In this document: positions 9,167-17,147 of the stretch, piece after piece | Layout: each line of letters starts with the position of its first letter | Numbering within the stretch: the first letter of the stretch is position 1 | Source of the DNA: Lysobacter enzymogenes | GTDB taxonomy: Bacteria; Pseudomonadota; Gammaproteobacteria; Xanthomonadales; Xanthomonadaceae | Length of the DNA: 64,000 bases | Direction: 5' to 3' | Assembly (NCBI RefSeq): GCF_023617245.1 | Contig: NZ_CP067396.1 | Coordinates: 930,001 to 994,000, forward strand | Made by a program: the position numbers and the translations under genes | The notes under the pieces: model-generated | The model's database searches: none | What the model was told of the DNA's origin: nothing | The model's input: the letters and a program-made list of their open reading frames with translations, nothing else

Positions 9167-9865
9167 TCAGCGCGCCCGCGCCTGCCGCAGTTCCGCCAGC
9201 CGCGCGCGCACCGCCTGCGCCAGCGCCGGCAGGCTGTCGTAGCTCGGGATGCCGTAGCGCTGGGCGACGATGTCGACGTTGCCCTTGCGCCAGAAGCCGT
9301 CCGGGCAGGCCAGCAGGACCTTGCCCGAGCCCGCGTGCAGGCCCAGTTCGAGCAGGCTGACCGGCGCCTGCGAGCCCGGCGCCAGGTACATCGCGATCAC
9401 GTCGGCGCGTTGCAGGGCGGTGAGTTCCCACTCGACCTGGCGCCGGAACTCGGGTTCCTCGGCCACCGGCTTCCACGCCGGGTTCCAGTCCTCGCGGCGC
9501 GGGTTGAGCAGCACCACGCCTTCGTCGGCCAGTTCGCGCGCCAGCTGCGCCTGCCAATCGGTGGTGCCGCCCATGTCGATGCTGCCGGCCAGGAACACCT
9601 TGAGCCGGTCGTCGGCCGGCACCGGTTGCGGCGAGCGCACCAGTTGCGAGTTCGCCGGCCGCGCCAGCGCCGCGTCGGCGCGCGCCTGCGCGGCCGAGGC
9701 CGGCTGCGGCGGGCGCGAAGCGGCCTGATCCGAATCGATCCGCCCGGTCGGGCCCGCCTGGGTCATGCCTGCGATCTCCGGTTTCGTCTTCGCGCCCGCG
9801 CAACCGACCGCGAGCGCGGCCGCGGCGGCCAGCGCCAACGTCATGCACACCGACGGGTACGTCAT
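9167..9865 (-). CDS. Lipoprotein with nucleoside 2-deoxyribosyltransferase-like domain
   Basis: 232 residues. The N-terminus is a lipoprotein signal with lipobox LAVGC (Cys at about 22). From ~90 on it matches the Nuc_deoxyri_tr2 family: VFLAGSIDMGGTTDWQ, LLNPRREDW and the helix LLELGLHAGSGKVLLACPDGFW. In soluble family members the conserved Glu of LxELG is catalytic and the fold handles nucleoside or nucleotide-derivative substrates. Membrane anchoring of this domain is unusual; periplasmic or outer-membrane location would remove it from cytoplasmic nucleosides, so the activity is uncertain. It lies 25 bp downstream of the aminopeptidase gene and may share its transcript. Confidence 0.8.
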   Translation of the reverse strand: MTYPSVCMTLALAAAAALAVGCAGAKTKPEIAGMTQAGPTGRIDSDQAASRPPQPASAAQARADAALARPANSQLVRSPQPVPADDRLKVFLAGSIDMGGTTDWQAQLARELADEGVVLLNPRREDWNPAWKPVAEEPEFRRQVEWELTALQRADVIAMYLAPGSQAPVSLLELGLHAGSGKVLLACPDGFWRKGNVDIVAQRYGIPSYDSLPALAQAVRARLAELRQARAR

Positions 9866-9890
9866 CCGCCGTCCTCCCGCGCCGCCGGCC

Positions 9891-11267
9891 TCAGCCGGCC
9901 GCGCGCGCCTTGAGCATGGCGAACACCGCGCGCAGGCCCTGGGCCTCGCCGCCGGCCGGGCGGCCCGGGCGGTCGGCGTCGTTCCAGCTGTACACGTCCA
10001 GGTGCGCCCAGGCCAGGTCGGCGGGCACGAAGCGCTCCAGGTACAGCGCCGCGGTCACCGAGCCGGCCATCTTCGACGGGCCGCCGTTGGCGATGTCGGC
10101 GATGTGGCTGGTGAGGTAGCGCAGGTACGGGCGCCACAGCGGCATGCGCCAGACCGGGTCGCGCTGGGCGGTGCCGGCGTCGAGCCAGTCCTGCGCCAGC
10201 GCGTCCTGGTTGGAATACAGCGCCGGCAAGTCCGGGCCCAGCGCGATCCGCGCCGCGCCGGTGAGGGTGGCGAAGTCGAGCAGCAGCGCCGGCTTGCGCT
10301 CGCCGGCATAGGCCAGCGCGTCGCACAGCACCACCCGGCCTTCGGCGTCGGTGTTGTCGATCTCCACGCTGGTGCCCTGGCGGGTGGCGATCACCTCGCC
10401 CGGGCGGAACGCGTTGGGGCCGACCGCGTTCTCCACCGCCGGCACCAGCAGGGTGATCCGCAGCGGCAGCTTGCGCGCCATGATCAATTCGGCCAGGGCG
10501 ATCGCGTGCGCCGCGCCGCCCATGTCCTTCTTCATCCAGCGCATGCCGTCGGCCGGCTTGAGGTCGAGGCCGCCGGTGTCGAAGCACACGCCCTTGCCGA
10601 CCACGGCCACGTGCGGATGCGCGGCGTCGCCCCAGTCCAGCGCGATCAGCCGCGGCGCGCGGTGCGAGGCGCGGCCGACGGCGTGGATGGCGGGGAAGTT
10701 CTGCGCCAGCAGCTCGTCGCCGGCGATCACCTCGATCCTGGCGCCGTGGCGCTCGGCGATCCCGCGCGCGATCTGCTCCAGTTCGTCCGGGCCCATGTGC
10801 TCGGTCGGCGTGTTGACCAGGTCGCGCACGCGCACGCTGGCGGCGAGCACCGCGAAGACTTCGTCGTCGAAGCCCTCGGCCAGCAACTGCGCCGGCGCGC
10901 GCGGCGGCGCCTTGTAGCGGTCGAAGCGATAGCTGCCCAGGCCCCAGCCCAGGCGCAGCGCGTCGCGCACGCCCGGGCCCAGCCCGGTCGGCGCGCGCCA
11001 GCTGCGCGCCGGCAGCGCGAACGGCGCGTGGCCGTAGGAATACGGATCGAGCGGATCGCCGATGCCGATCGCCGCGCCGAGCAGTTCGCCGTCGGGACCG
11101 GGCACCAGCACCACGGTGCCCGGCGCGCCGTCGAAGCCCTGGGTCTGCACCCAGGCGGCGGAGGCCGGCGGCAGCGCGTCGCGCCAGGCGGCGAAGTCGA
11201 CGCGGCCGACCAGGTCCAGCGGCAAGGCGCCGCTGGCGGAAGAGGTGAAGCCCAGGGGTTCGCTCAT
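9891..11267 (-). CDS. Leucyl aminopeptidase family (M17) protein
   Basis: 458 residues from the ATG at 11267, which overlaps the stop codon of the upstream HAD gene by ATGA. The C-terminal half carries the M17 two-metal centre: KGVCFDTGGLDLK (about 221-233), the downstream Asp-rich GAAHAIALAEL region, and the family signature NTDAEGR near 305. The signature of the canonical family, the Lys/Arg pair that binds bicarbonate, is present in these stretches. Family members cleave N-terminal residues from peptides in the cytoplasm as hexamers. The N-terminal ~150 residues are less conserved, as in the PepB-like subgroup of xanthomonads. Confidence 0.92.
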   Translation of the reverse strand: MSEPLGFTSSASGALPLDLVGRVDFAAWRDALPPASAAWVQTQGFDGAPGTVVLVPGPDGELLGAAIGIGDPLDPYSYGHAPFALPARSWRAPTGLGPGVRDALRLGWGLGSYRFDRYKAPPRAPAQLLAEGFDDEVFAVLAASVRVRDLVNTPTEHMGPDELEQIARGIAERHGARIEVIAGDELLAQNFPAIHAVGRASHRAPRLIALDWGDAAHPHVAVVGKGVCFDTGGLDLKPADGMRWMKKDMGGAAHAIALAELIMARKLPLRITLLVPAVENAVGPNAFRPGEVIATRQGTSVEIDNTDAEGRVVLCDALAYAGERKPALLLDFATLTGAARIALGPDLPALYSNQDALAQDWLDAGTAQRDPVWRMPLWRPYLRYLTSHIADIANGGPSKMAGSVTAALYLERFVPADLAWAHLDVYSWNDADRPGRPAGGEAQGLRAVFAMLKARAAG

Positions 11268-12019
11268 GCGCAGGTGGTGTCCGTGCGGGACGCGCCGTCG
11301 ACGACGGCGCGGTCCAGGGAGGTGCGATCCAGCCAGTCGGCCAGCTCGGTGAGGGTGGAGAATTCGAGGTCCGGGCGCGGGTGCTGGCCGGGCCACTGGC
11401 GCGCCTCGCGGTTGATCCAGCAGGTGCGCAGGCCGGCGCCGCGGCCGCCGACGACGTCCATCTCGATGTCGTCGCCCACGTGCAGCACCTGCGCCGGCTC
11501 GAACTCCAGCCGCGCGCAGGCGGCGTGGAAGATGCTCGCGTCGGGCTTGGCCCGGCCGTGCTCGCGCGCGCCGAGCTGGAAGCGGAACAGCGGCATCAGC
11601 CCGATCCGCTTGAGGTCGGCGTTGCCGTTGCTCAACGCCGCCAGCGGCACCCGCGCGGCCAGCCGCGCCAGCGCGGCCTCGCTGTCGGCGTAATGCTCGA
11701 CTTCGCAGCGCGCGGCGAAGAAGGCGTCGAACGCCGGCTCGGCCAGGGCGAGGTCGTCGCCGGACTCGCGCAGCATGTGCTGCAGGGTCAGGCGGCGCTG
11801 GGTGGTGTAGTCGTGGGCCAGGTCCGGGCGCTCGCCGGCGATGCGGTCGCGCAGCGCGCGCACCGCGTCGATCGGATACAGCGCGGCGGTGCGCGGCGCA
11901 TGCGTGCGCAGCCATTGGTCGAGGACCGCCTCGGCGCGCAGCATCACCGGCGCGATCGGCCAGATGGTGTCGTCGAGGTCCAGGGTGATGGCGCGGACAG
12001 GGAAGCTCATGGCGGCCAT
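11264..12019 (-). CDS. HAD-superfamily phosphatase, YigB-like
   Basis: 251 residues from the ATG at 12019, or 248 from the ATG at 12010. Motif I is DLDDTIWP (Asp 14 and Asp 16 in the longer form), the motif II Ser/Thr is in LAALSNGNAD, the motif III Lys in GRAKPDASIF, and the motif IV acidic pair in VGDDIEMDV. This arrangement and the word DLDDTIWPI are typical of YigB-type HAD hydrolases, which dephosphorylate the flavin intermediate 5-amino-6-(5-phosphoribitylamino)uracil among other substrates. It is translationally coupled to the aminopeptidase gene (ATGA overlap). Confidence 0.88.
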   Translation of the reverse strand: MAAMSFPVRAITLDLDDTIWPIAPVMLRAEAVLDQWLRTHAPRTAALYPIDAVRALRDRIAGERPDLAHDYTTQRRLTLQHMLRESGDDLALAEPAFDAFFAARCEVEHYADSEAALARLAARVPLAALSNGNADLKRIGLMPLFRFQLGAREHGRAKPDASIFHAACARLEFEPAQVLHVGDDIEMDVVGGRGAGLRTCWINREARQWPGQHPRPDLEFSTLTELADWLDRTSLDRAVVDGASRTDTTCA

Positions 12020-12081
12020 TTTAGCCTGCCGCGTCCGCGCCGATGGACGACGCGCGTCGCCGTGCGCGGCGATCGCCGCGT

Positions 12082-12576
12082 TCAGCCGCCGCGCGCCAGC
12101 CGGTCGGCCTGCTTGAGTAAGTCCGGCAGCCGGTGCGCGCCGGCCATGCGCGCCACCGCCGCGCGCGCCAGCGCCGGTTCCAGGCCGGCCGCGGTCACGT
12201 ACAGCGGCCGCGCGCCGCCGCGCAGCACTTCGGCTTCGGCCGGGGTGTCGACGAAACGGGTCTTGGCCACGCCGACCACCGCGACCCGGCGCTGCAGCGA
12301 CTCCCACAAGTGCGCGCCCAGGCCCGGGCGGCCGGCGCCGTCGAGCCAGGCGTGGCCGTCGACGACGATGCAGTCCGGCGGCGCGTCCAGCTTCGCCAGC
12401 AACGCGGCCAGGCACGGCAGTTCGCGGCGGTAGAACGCGCCGGGCTGGTAGTCGGCGACCGCGTCGATGTCGGCGGTCAGCGTCGCCGCCGCGAGCGCGT
12501 CGCCCCAGTCGGCGAACAGCACCCCGGCCGCGCGCGCGCGGCCGTCGAAGTAGTGCACGTCGGTGGCGAGGATCAC
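12082..12576 (-). CDS. Endonuclease V-like protein, short form
   Basis: 164 residues from a GTG start. The core matches endonuclease V: Asp 6 in ATDVHY, the YQPGAFYRRELP strand-helix with Glu 52, Asp 73 in VVDGHAWLDG, and the GVAKT motif. Bacterial Nfi proteins (about 220 residues) nick DNA next to deoxyinosine. This version lacks the ~25 N-terminal residues and some of the C-terminus of Escherichia coli Nfi, and the usual HPR after the catalytic Asp is LDG-AGRPGLGAH. Activity is therefore plausible but not assured. It sits between the permease gene and the HAD gene on the minus strand. Confidence 0.8.
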   Translation of the reverse strand: MILATDVHYFDGRARAAGVLFADWGDALAAATLTADIDAVADYQPGAFYRRELPCLAALLAKLDAPPDCIVVDGHAWLDGAGRPGLGAHLWESLQRRVAVVGVAKTRFVDTPAEAEVLRGGARPLYVTAAGLEPALARAAVARMAGAHRLPDLLKQADRLARGG

Positions 12577-12583
12577 GCGCCGC

Positions 12584-13705
12584 TCATTCCAGCAGCCGCG
12601 CCCAGCCTTCCAGGCCTTCGATGCGCGCCAGCACCAGCTTCACGCACACCAGCAGCGGCACCGCCAGCAGCAGGCCGACGATGCCCCACAGCCAGCCGAA
12701 GAACATCAGCGCCAGCATCAGCACCAGCGGCGACAGGCGCATGCGCCGGCCCAGCACCAGCGGCGTGACCACCTGCGATTCGATCGTGTGCAGGCCCAGG
12801 TACAGCCCGGCCGGCAACAGCGACGGCCCGAGTTGGTCGAACGCGACCAGGCCCATCACCAGCATCACCGCGACCCCGATCAGCGGGCCGACGAACGGGG
12901 CGAAGTTCAGCAGCGCCGCCATCGTGCCCCACAGCAGCGCTTCCTGCAGCGGCGTGCCCAGCGCGTACAGCGCGCCGGCCAGGGCCAGGCCCAGGCCGGT
13001 GTTGATCAGGCTGATGGTGAGCACGTAGCGCGAGATCTCGCGCTCGATCGAATGCAGGATGTCGATGGTGAGCTTCTTCTTCTGCTGGCTCGGCAGCAGC
13101 GCGATGGCGTTGCGCTGCAGCGACTCGCCGAACACCATGAAGAAGAACGTCAGCAGCACCACCGCCAGCACCTGGGCCAGGCGTTTCGGGGTGGAGGTCA
13201 GCGCGCGGTAGGGATCGTCGAGTTCGGTCTTGACCACCTGCACCGGTCTGGCGGTGTTCTCGCCGCCGGCGGCGCGGGCGAAGTTCTGCGCGGCGCGGTT
13301 GGCGTCCTGGAACGGCTTGGTCATCTGCCGCAGCTTGGGGCCGACCTGCTTGAGTTCCTTGGGCACTTGGCGCACCCATTCGCCGGCCGGTTCGGCCAGC
13401 TGCAGGGTCAGCGCGCCGGCGACGGCGAGGCCGCCGACCATCACGATCAGCGCGCCCAGCAGCCGCGGCAGGCGCAGCTTGCCGAGCAGGCGCAGGATCG
13501 GATTGCCGACCAGGGCGAAGAACGCGGCCAGCAGGATCGGCAGCAGCAGTTCCTGCGCCGCCCACAAGGTGTAGCCGAGTGCGAGAGTGGCCAGGACCAA
13601 CAGCGAGACGGGGCCGCGCGGGCGCGGCGGTGTCGCCGCGGGTTCGCTGGCGGGCGGCGGGACGGCGGTGGTCGGCGGGTTGGGAGCGGAGTCGGACGGG
13701 GTCAA
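12584..13705 (-). CDS. AI-2E family transporter (PerM/TqsA-like permease)
   Basis: 373 residues counted from a TTG codon; a start slightly downstream is possible because the first ~30 residues are Pro/Ala-rich. Eight hydrophobic segments can be followed: a pair at 31-75, a soluble part (~90-200), then helices from ~200 to 350. The word LNFAPFVGPLIGVAVML and the following GLHTIESQVVTPLVLGR are the family hallmark. Family members export autoinducer-2 or exchange small solutes or sodium; substrate here is not predictable. Confidence 0.88.
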   Translation of the reverse strand: MTPSDSAPNPPTTAVPPPASEPAATPPRPRGPVSLLVLATLALGYTLWAAQELLLPILLAAFFALVGNPILRLLGKLRLPRLLGALIVMVGGLAVAGALTLQLAEPAGEWVRQVPKELKQVGPKLRQMTKPFQDANRAAQNFARAAGGENTARPVQVVKTELDDPYRALTSTPKRLAQVLAVVLLTFFFMVFGESLQRNAIALLPSQQKKKLTIDILHSIEREISRYVLTISLINTGLGLALAGALYALGTPLQEALLWGTMAALLNFAPFVGPLIGVAVMLVMGLVAFDQLGPSLLPAGLYLGLHTIESQVVTPLVLGRRMRLSPLVLMLALMFFGWLWGIVGLLLAVPLLVCVKLVLARIEGLEGWARLLE

Positions 13706-13816
13706 GGCGGCAGCGTGCGGTGAGCCGGCGCAAACTGTGCGCTCTTGCGTGTGTAGGCGCCAGCGGGATTTCGGGGGGGGGGCGCGTGGTGTCGGGCTTG
13801 CCGGGGCTTACGCGGG

Positions 13817-13893
13817 GCCTCGGGCCTGCCGGAGTCCCTCCCGGGCCAAGGCCTGCGGCAAAGGCCCGGGAGGGACTCCGGCAGGCCCGAGGC
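13817..13893. repeat. REP-like hairpin A (31-bp perfect stem)
   Basis: A perfect inverted repeat: left arm 13817-13847 begins GCCTCGGGCCTGCCGGAG, right arm 13863-13893 is its exact reverse complement. The 15-base loop is AAGGCCTGCGGCAAA. It stands in a gene-free stretch (13706-14194) between two minus-strand genes. Confidence 0.9.
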
Positions 13894-13992
13894 TGCGGCT
13901 TTCGTTGGGGCGAGAGGTGTCGGACGCATGGGGCGTGCGCGTTGATGCAACCGTGCGGCCCGCAAACAAGCGGAACCTCAATAGCGGTGGAG

Positions 13993-14069
13993 GACCTTGG
14001 CCCGGGGAAGCTCCCCGCAGGCGTTTGCCGCAGGCCCTAGCCGGCGGGGAGCTTCCCCGGGCCAAGGTC
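13993..14069. repeat. REP-like hairpin B (26-bp perfect stem)
   Basis: Left arm 13993-14018 begins GACCTTGGCCCGGGGAAG, right arm 14044-14069 is its exact reverse complement. The 25-base loop contains TTTGCCGCAGGCC, which is the reverse complement of the loop core of hairpin A. The two hairpins therefore look like members of one family placed in opposite orientation. I see no gene between them or up to 14194. Confidence 0.9.
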
Positions 14070-14194
14070 CGGAAGCCCGAAGTCTCGCCCCCAGCCTAAG
14101 AGGCCGATACACGAAAAATCCTGCGTTGCCCCCGGACGACGTCCAAAGCCCCCACCTAATTCGCGACCACGCCCCGACGTATCCGCTCACCGAA

Positions 14195-14569
14195 TCAAGC
14201 CGCGCTGCGCTCCGCAGCCGCCTGCGCGCCATCGGCCGCCTGATCCGCCGCGCGCGCCGCCCGCCCCGCCTGACCGGCGGCCTGACCCGCCTGATCGGCC
14301 GCTTCCTGCGCGCCTGCGCCGGCGAACAGCCCCGACAACAGGCTCACGATCTGCATCAGATTGCCGCTCTTGACCGCGATCTTGACCGGCTCGGCGCGGC
14401 CCATGAAGAAGCCCGACACCAAGCCGGCGATCACGATCCGACCCGGCGTCCACGCCTCGCGCCAAGAACGCTGCAGCACCTGCTTGCGTTCCTGCACTTG
14501 CTCATAGCGGCCTTCGAGCAGCCGCTCGCGCTTGTCCACGCGCCGCTGCAGACGATCGAACCGGCTCAT
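14195..14569 (-). CDS. Small membrane-associated protein, third gene of YqjDE-like operon
   Basis: 124 residues. A charged N-terminal helix (residues 1-38, many Arg/Glu/Gln) precedes a weak hydrophobic segment (PGRIVIAGLVSGFFMG, about 42-57) and an Ala/Gln/Asp-rich tail with repeated AADQAGQAA. In enterobacteria the equivalent place in the yqjD-yqjE-yqjK operon holds YqjK, and this protein plays that positional role; sequence similarity is too weak to call it an orthologue. Its start overlaps the stop of the preceding gene (ATGA). Confidence 0.65.
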   Translation of the reverse strand: MSRFDRLQRRVDKRERLLEGRYEQVQERKQVLQRSWREAWTPGRIVIAGLVSGFFMGRAEPVKIAVKSGNLMQIVSLLSGLFAGAGAQEAADQAGQAAGQAGRAARAADQAADGAQAAAERSAA

Positions 14570-15075
14570 CGCGCCTCCTGCCGACGCGCGCCGGTGCCCC
14601 GGTCGTCGTCATCGTCGTCGTCGTGGCCCAGCCCCATCCGCCGCAACTGCCGCCGCGTCGCCGAGAGCCGGGTGTGTTCGAAATAACGCAGTGCCTGCCA
14701 GCCGCCGATCGCGGTGACCACCAGGCTCAGGCCGGCCGCGGCCGACATCGAGGCCAGCCACGACCAACCCAACGCGCCCTGCAGCAGCGCGATCAGCGCC
14801 GCCATCAGCAACAACCAGGTGGACGCGCCGAACACGATCGCCACCGCCACCCACATCAGCGCCCGTCCCAGCGCGCTGCGGGCCAGGGCGAGATCGGCGA
14901 TCAGCAGGCCGCGCAGCGCGCGGCCGGTGTCGAGCGCGGCGGACAGGCCCTCGCGGCCCGCCTCGCCGATCTCGCGCACCGCCTCGTCGATCGGCAGCGG
15001 CCCCTGCCGGGGCTCGCCGCCATCGGGACCCGCGGCGCGCGCCTGCTCGCCGTGGGGCGCGTCGCCTGCGCTCAC
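14566..15075 (-). CDS. Phage-holin-family / YqjE-like membrane protein (DUF1469)
   Basis: 169 residues. Two adjacent membrane helices (about 73-97 and 103-125) separated by a tight turn, with amphipathic flanks and an acidic, Asp-repeat C-terminus (GHDDDDDDDRG). This is the Holin_3_6/YqjE layout. In enterobacteria the partner YqjD is a ribosome-associated inner-membrane protein made in stationary phase. Both ends overlap neighbouring genes by ATGA, so the three genes are one translational unit. Confidence 0.8.
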   Translation of the reverse strand: MSAGDAPHGEQARAAGPDGGEPRQGPLPIDEAVREIGEAGREGLSAALDTGRALRGLLIADLALARSALGRALMWVAVAIVFGASTWLLLMAALIALLQGALGWSWLASMSAAAGLSLVVTAIGGWQALRYFEHTRLSATRRQLRRMGLGHDDDDDDDRGTGARRQEAR

Positions 15076-15434
15076 TTGTCGCCGCTGCGGGCGAGCTTGG
15101 CGATGATGAAGCCGGCGGCGAAGGCCACGCCGAACGACGCCAGCGGACGCTCGCGCACCAGCTCGGCGGCGCTTTCGATCAGGTCGCGGCCCTTGTCCAT
15201 CAGCGCATCGACCTGCTCGCGCGCGGCGCCGCCGGCGTGCTCGGCCGCGGCGATGCCGGCCAGCGCGCTGTCGGCGAGATCGGACTTGACGTTGGCCTTG
15301 CCGAGCTTGAGCTCTTCGCCGGCCACGCCGGCCGCGCTGCGGATGGCGTCGCCGGCATCGACGGCGGCCTGCTTGAGGTGGCCGCCGGCCTGGCCGAGGT
15401 TGCTCTTGACGTTGTCGGTCGAGGTGGGGGTCAT
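15072..15434 (-). CDS. DUF883 protein, YqjD/ElaB-like
   Basis: 120 residues. An amphipathic, mostly helical protein with a single C-terminal membrane segment (PLASFGVAFAAGFIIAKL, about 96-113) and a short basic tail. ElaB/YqjD/DUF883 proteins are tail-anchored in the inner membrane and, in E. coli, bind ribosomes in stationary phase. First gene of the trio; the 270 bp upstream probably hold its promoter. Confidence 0.82.
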   Translation of the reverse strand: MTPTSTDNVKSNLGQAGGHLKQAAVDAGDAIRSAAGVAGEELKLGKANVKSDLADSALAGIAAAEHAGGAAREQVDALMDKGRDLIESAAELVRERPLASFGVAFAAGFIIAKLARSGDK

Positions 15435-15707
15435 GGTGTTTCCTCCGTGTTGCTCCGTAGTGCTGCGGGAATGAACCGCGGAACGGGTCCCGGGTTCGGC
15501 GGGCCGTGACGAGACCGGGCGATGTGGCTGCCCTCGACGGCGATGAACGGGTGACGCGCGCTGCGGCCGACGGGCGGTCGCGTGCGCTGGATCTGCATGT
15601 CTGCCACGAACCAGGCGCGCTTGCCTGGAATGGATGGGCGGGCTTGCGGGTCGATCTTAGCGGGCCGATGTTAACGGCCCGCGTGCAAGGTCACGAGGAC
15701 CGCGGCC

Positions 15708-17147
15708 CTAGCGGATGGCTAGGTTGCCGACGCCGTTGCCGCGCTGCACGCGCAGGATCAACTGTGCCGGAGCGCGCGTGAAGCTCGCGCGGAAACCCGG
15801 AAGATCGTCGAAGTTGCCGCTGCTGGCCGCAAGAACGATGTCGTCCTTGCGCAAATCGTTGGCCGCCGCGCGGCTGCCGCGGGTCACGCTTTCGACCACC
15901 ACGCCCGACAATCCGGATTGGCGCAGGCGCTCGGGCAGCTCGCCGAAGGTGGCGCCGGCCAGGCGCGGATCGAGATCGGCGCCGGGCATCGAGCGCGGCT
16001 GTTCGCGCAGGCTCGCGTCGAGCTGCAGCGCCTGGCCGTCGCGGCGCACTTCCAGCGCGATCTTGCTGCCGATCGACTGCAAGCCCTCGAAGTTGCGCAG
16101 CGCGTCGCGGCCGTCGACCCGCTGGCCGTTGGCCGAGAGGATCACGTCGCCCGGGCGCAGCCCCGCCGCCGCCGCCGCGCTGCCGGCGAACACGCGCGAG
16201 ACCAGCGCGCCGCGCGGTTCGGCCAGCTTGAGCGCGGCCGCCAGTTGCGGAGTCACGTCCTGCGATTCCAGCCCCAGGGTGCCGCGGCGCACGACGCCGT
16301 TGTTGGCGATCAACTGGTCCTTGATGTTGCGCGCCAGGTTGACCGGGATCGCGAAGCCCAGGCCGATGTTGCCGGCCATGCTGCCCTGCGGGTTGAAGCT
16401 GGCGGTGTTGATGCCGACCAGCTCGCCGTTGAGATTGACCAGCGCGCCGCCGGAATTGCCCGGGTTGATCGAGGCGTCGGTCTGGATGAAGTTCTGGTAG
16501 CCCAGCCCGCGCAGGCCGCTACGGCCGACCGCCGAGACGATGCCGGAGGTGACCGTCTGGCCGATCCCGAACGGGTTGCCGACCGCGACCACGAAGTCGC
16601 CGACCCGCAGCCCGTCGGAATCGGCCAGCGAGATCGCGCTGAGGTTCTGCGCCGGGATCCGCATCAGCGCGACGTCGGTGTCCGGGTCCGAGCCCAGGAA
16701 CTCGGCCTTGACCGTGCGCCCGTCGGCGAGCGTCACCGAGACCTCGTCGGCGCCCTCGATCACATGATGGTTGGTCAGCACGTAGCCGTTCTTGGCGTCG
16801 ACGATCACGCCCGAGCCCAGCGACTCGTTGATCCGCTCCTGCGGGATGTTGGGGAACATGCGGCGGAAGATCGGATCGTTGGCGAACGGGTTGCGGATGC
16901 GCACCGTCTGCTTGGTGTGCACGCTGACCACGGCCGGGGTCACCCGCTGCAGCATCGGCGCCAGCGACGGCAGCGCCTGGCCGGCGACCGAGGCCGGCAG
17001 CGCGGCCGCGGCCGGCACGGTGATCGAGGGAATCGGCGGCGGCGCGGCCTGCGCCGGCGCTTGCAGGCCTTCGCGCACGGCGGTGGCGGCGAAGCCGCCG
17101 AACGCGGCGGCCAGGGCGAGGGTCAACAGGGTCGGCAAGGGACGCAT
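15708..17147 (-). CDS. Periplasmic serine endoprotease, DegP/DegQ (Do) family
   Basis: 479 residues. Signal peptide at 1-25. The trypsin-like domain has His 128 (TNHHVIEG), Asp 158 (DPDTDVALMRI) and Ser 232 (NPGNSGGALVN), the standard triad. Two PDZ domains follow (about 290-380 and 395-475), with carboxylate-binding loops GTLGLESQDV and QSGLSGVVV. Do proteases degrade or refold damaged periplasmic proteins and form cages. A Pro/Ala-rich linker precedes the protease domain. The gene is alone on the minus strand, divergent from nrdJa. Confidence 0.94.
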   Translation of the reverse strand: MRPLPTLLTLALAAAFGGFAATAVREGLQAPAQAAPPPIPSITVPAAAALPASVAGQALPSLAPMLQRVTPAVVSVHTKQTVRIRNPFANDPIFRRMFPNIPQERINESLGSGVIVDAKNGYVLTNHHVIEGADEVSVTLADGRTVKAEFLGSDPDTDVALMRIPAQNLSAISLADSDGLRVGDFVVAVGNPFGIGQTVTSGIVSAVGRSGLRGLGYQNFIQTDASINPGNSGGALVNLNGELVGINTASFNPQGSMAGNIGLGFAIPVNLARNIKDQLIANNGVVRRGTLGLESQDVTPQLAAALKLAEPRGALVSRVFAGSAAAAAGLRPGDVILSANGQRVDGRDALRNFEGLQSIGSKIALEVRRDGQALQLDASLREQPRSMPGADLDPRLAGATFGELPERLRQSGLSGVVVESVTRGSRAAANDLRKDDIVLAASSGNFDDLPGFRASFTRAPAQLILRVQRGNGVGNLAIR

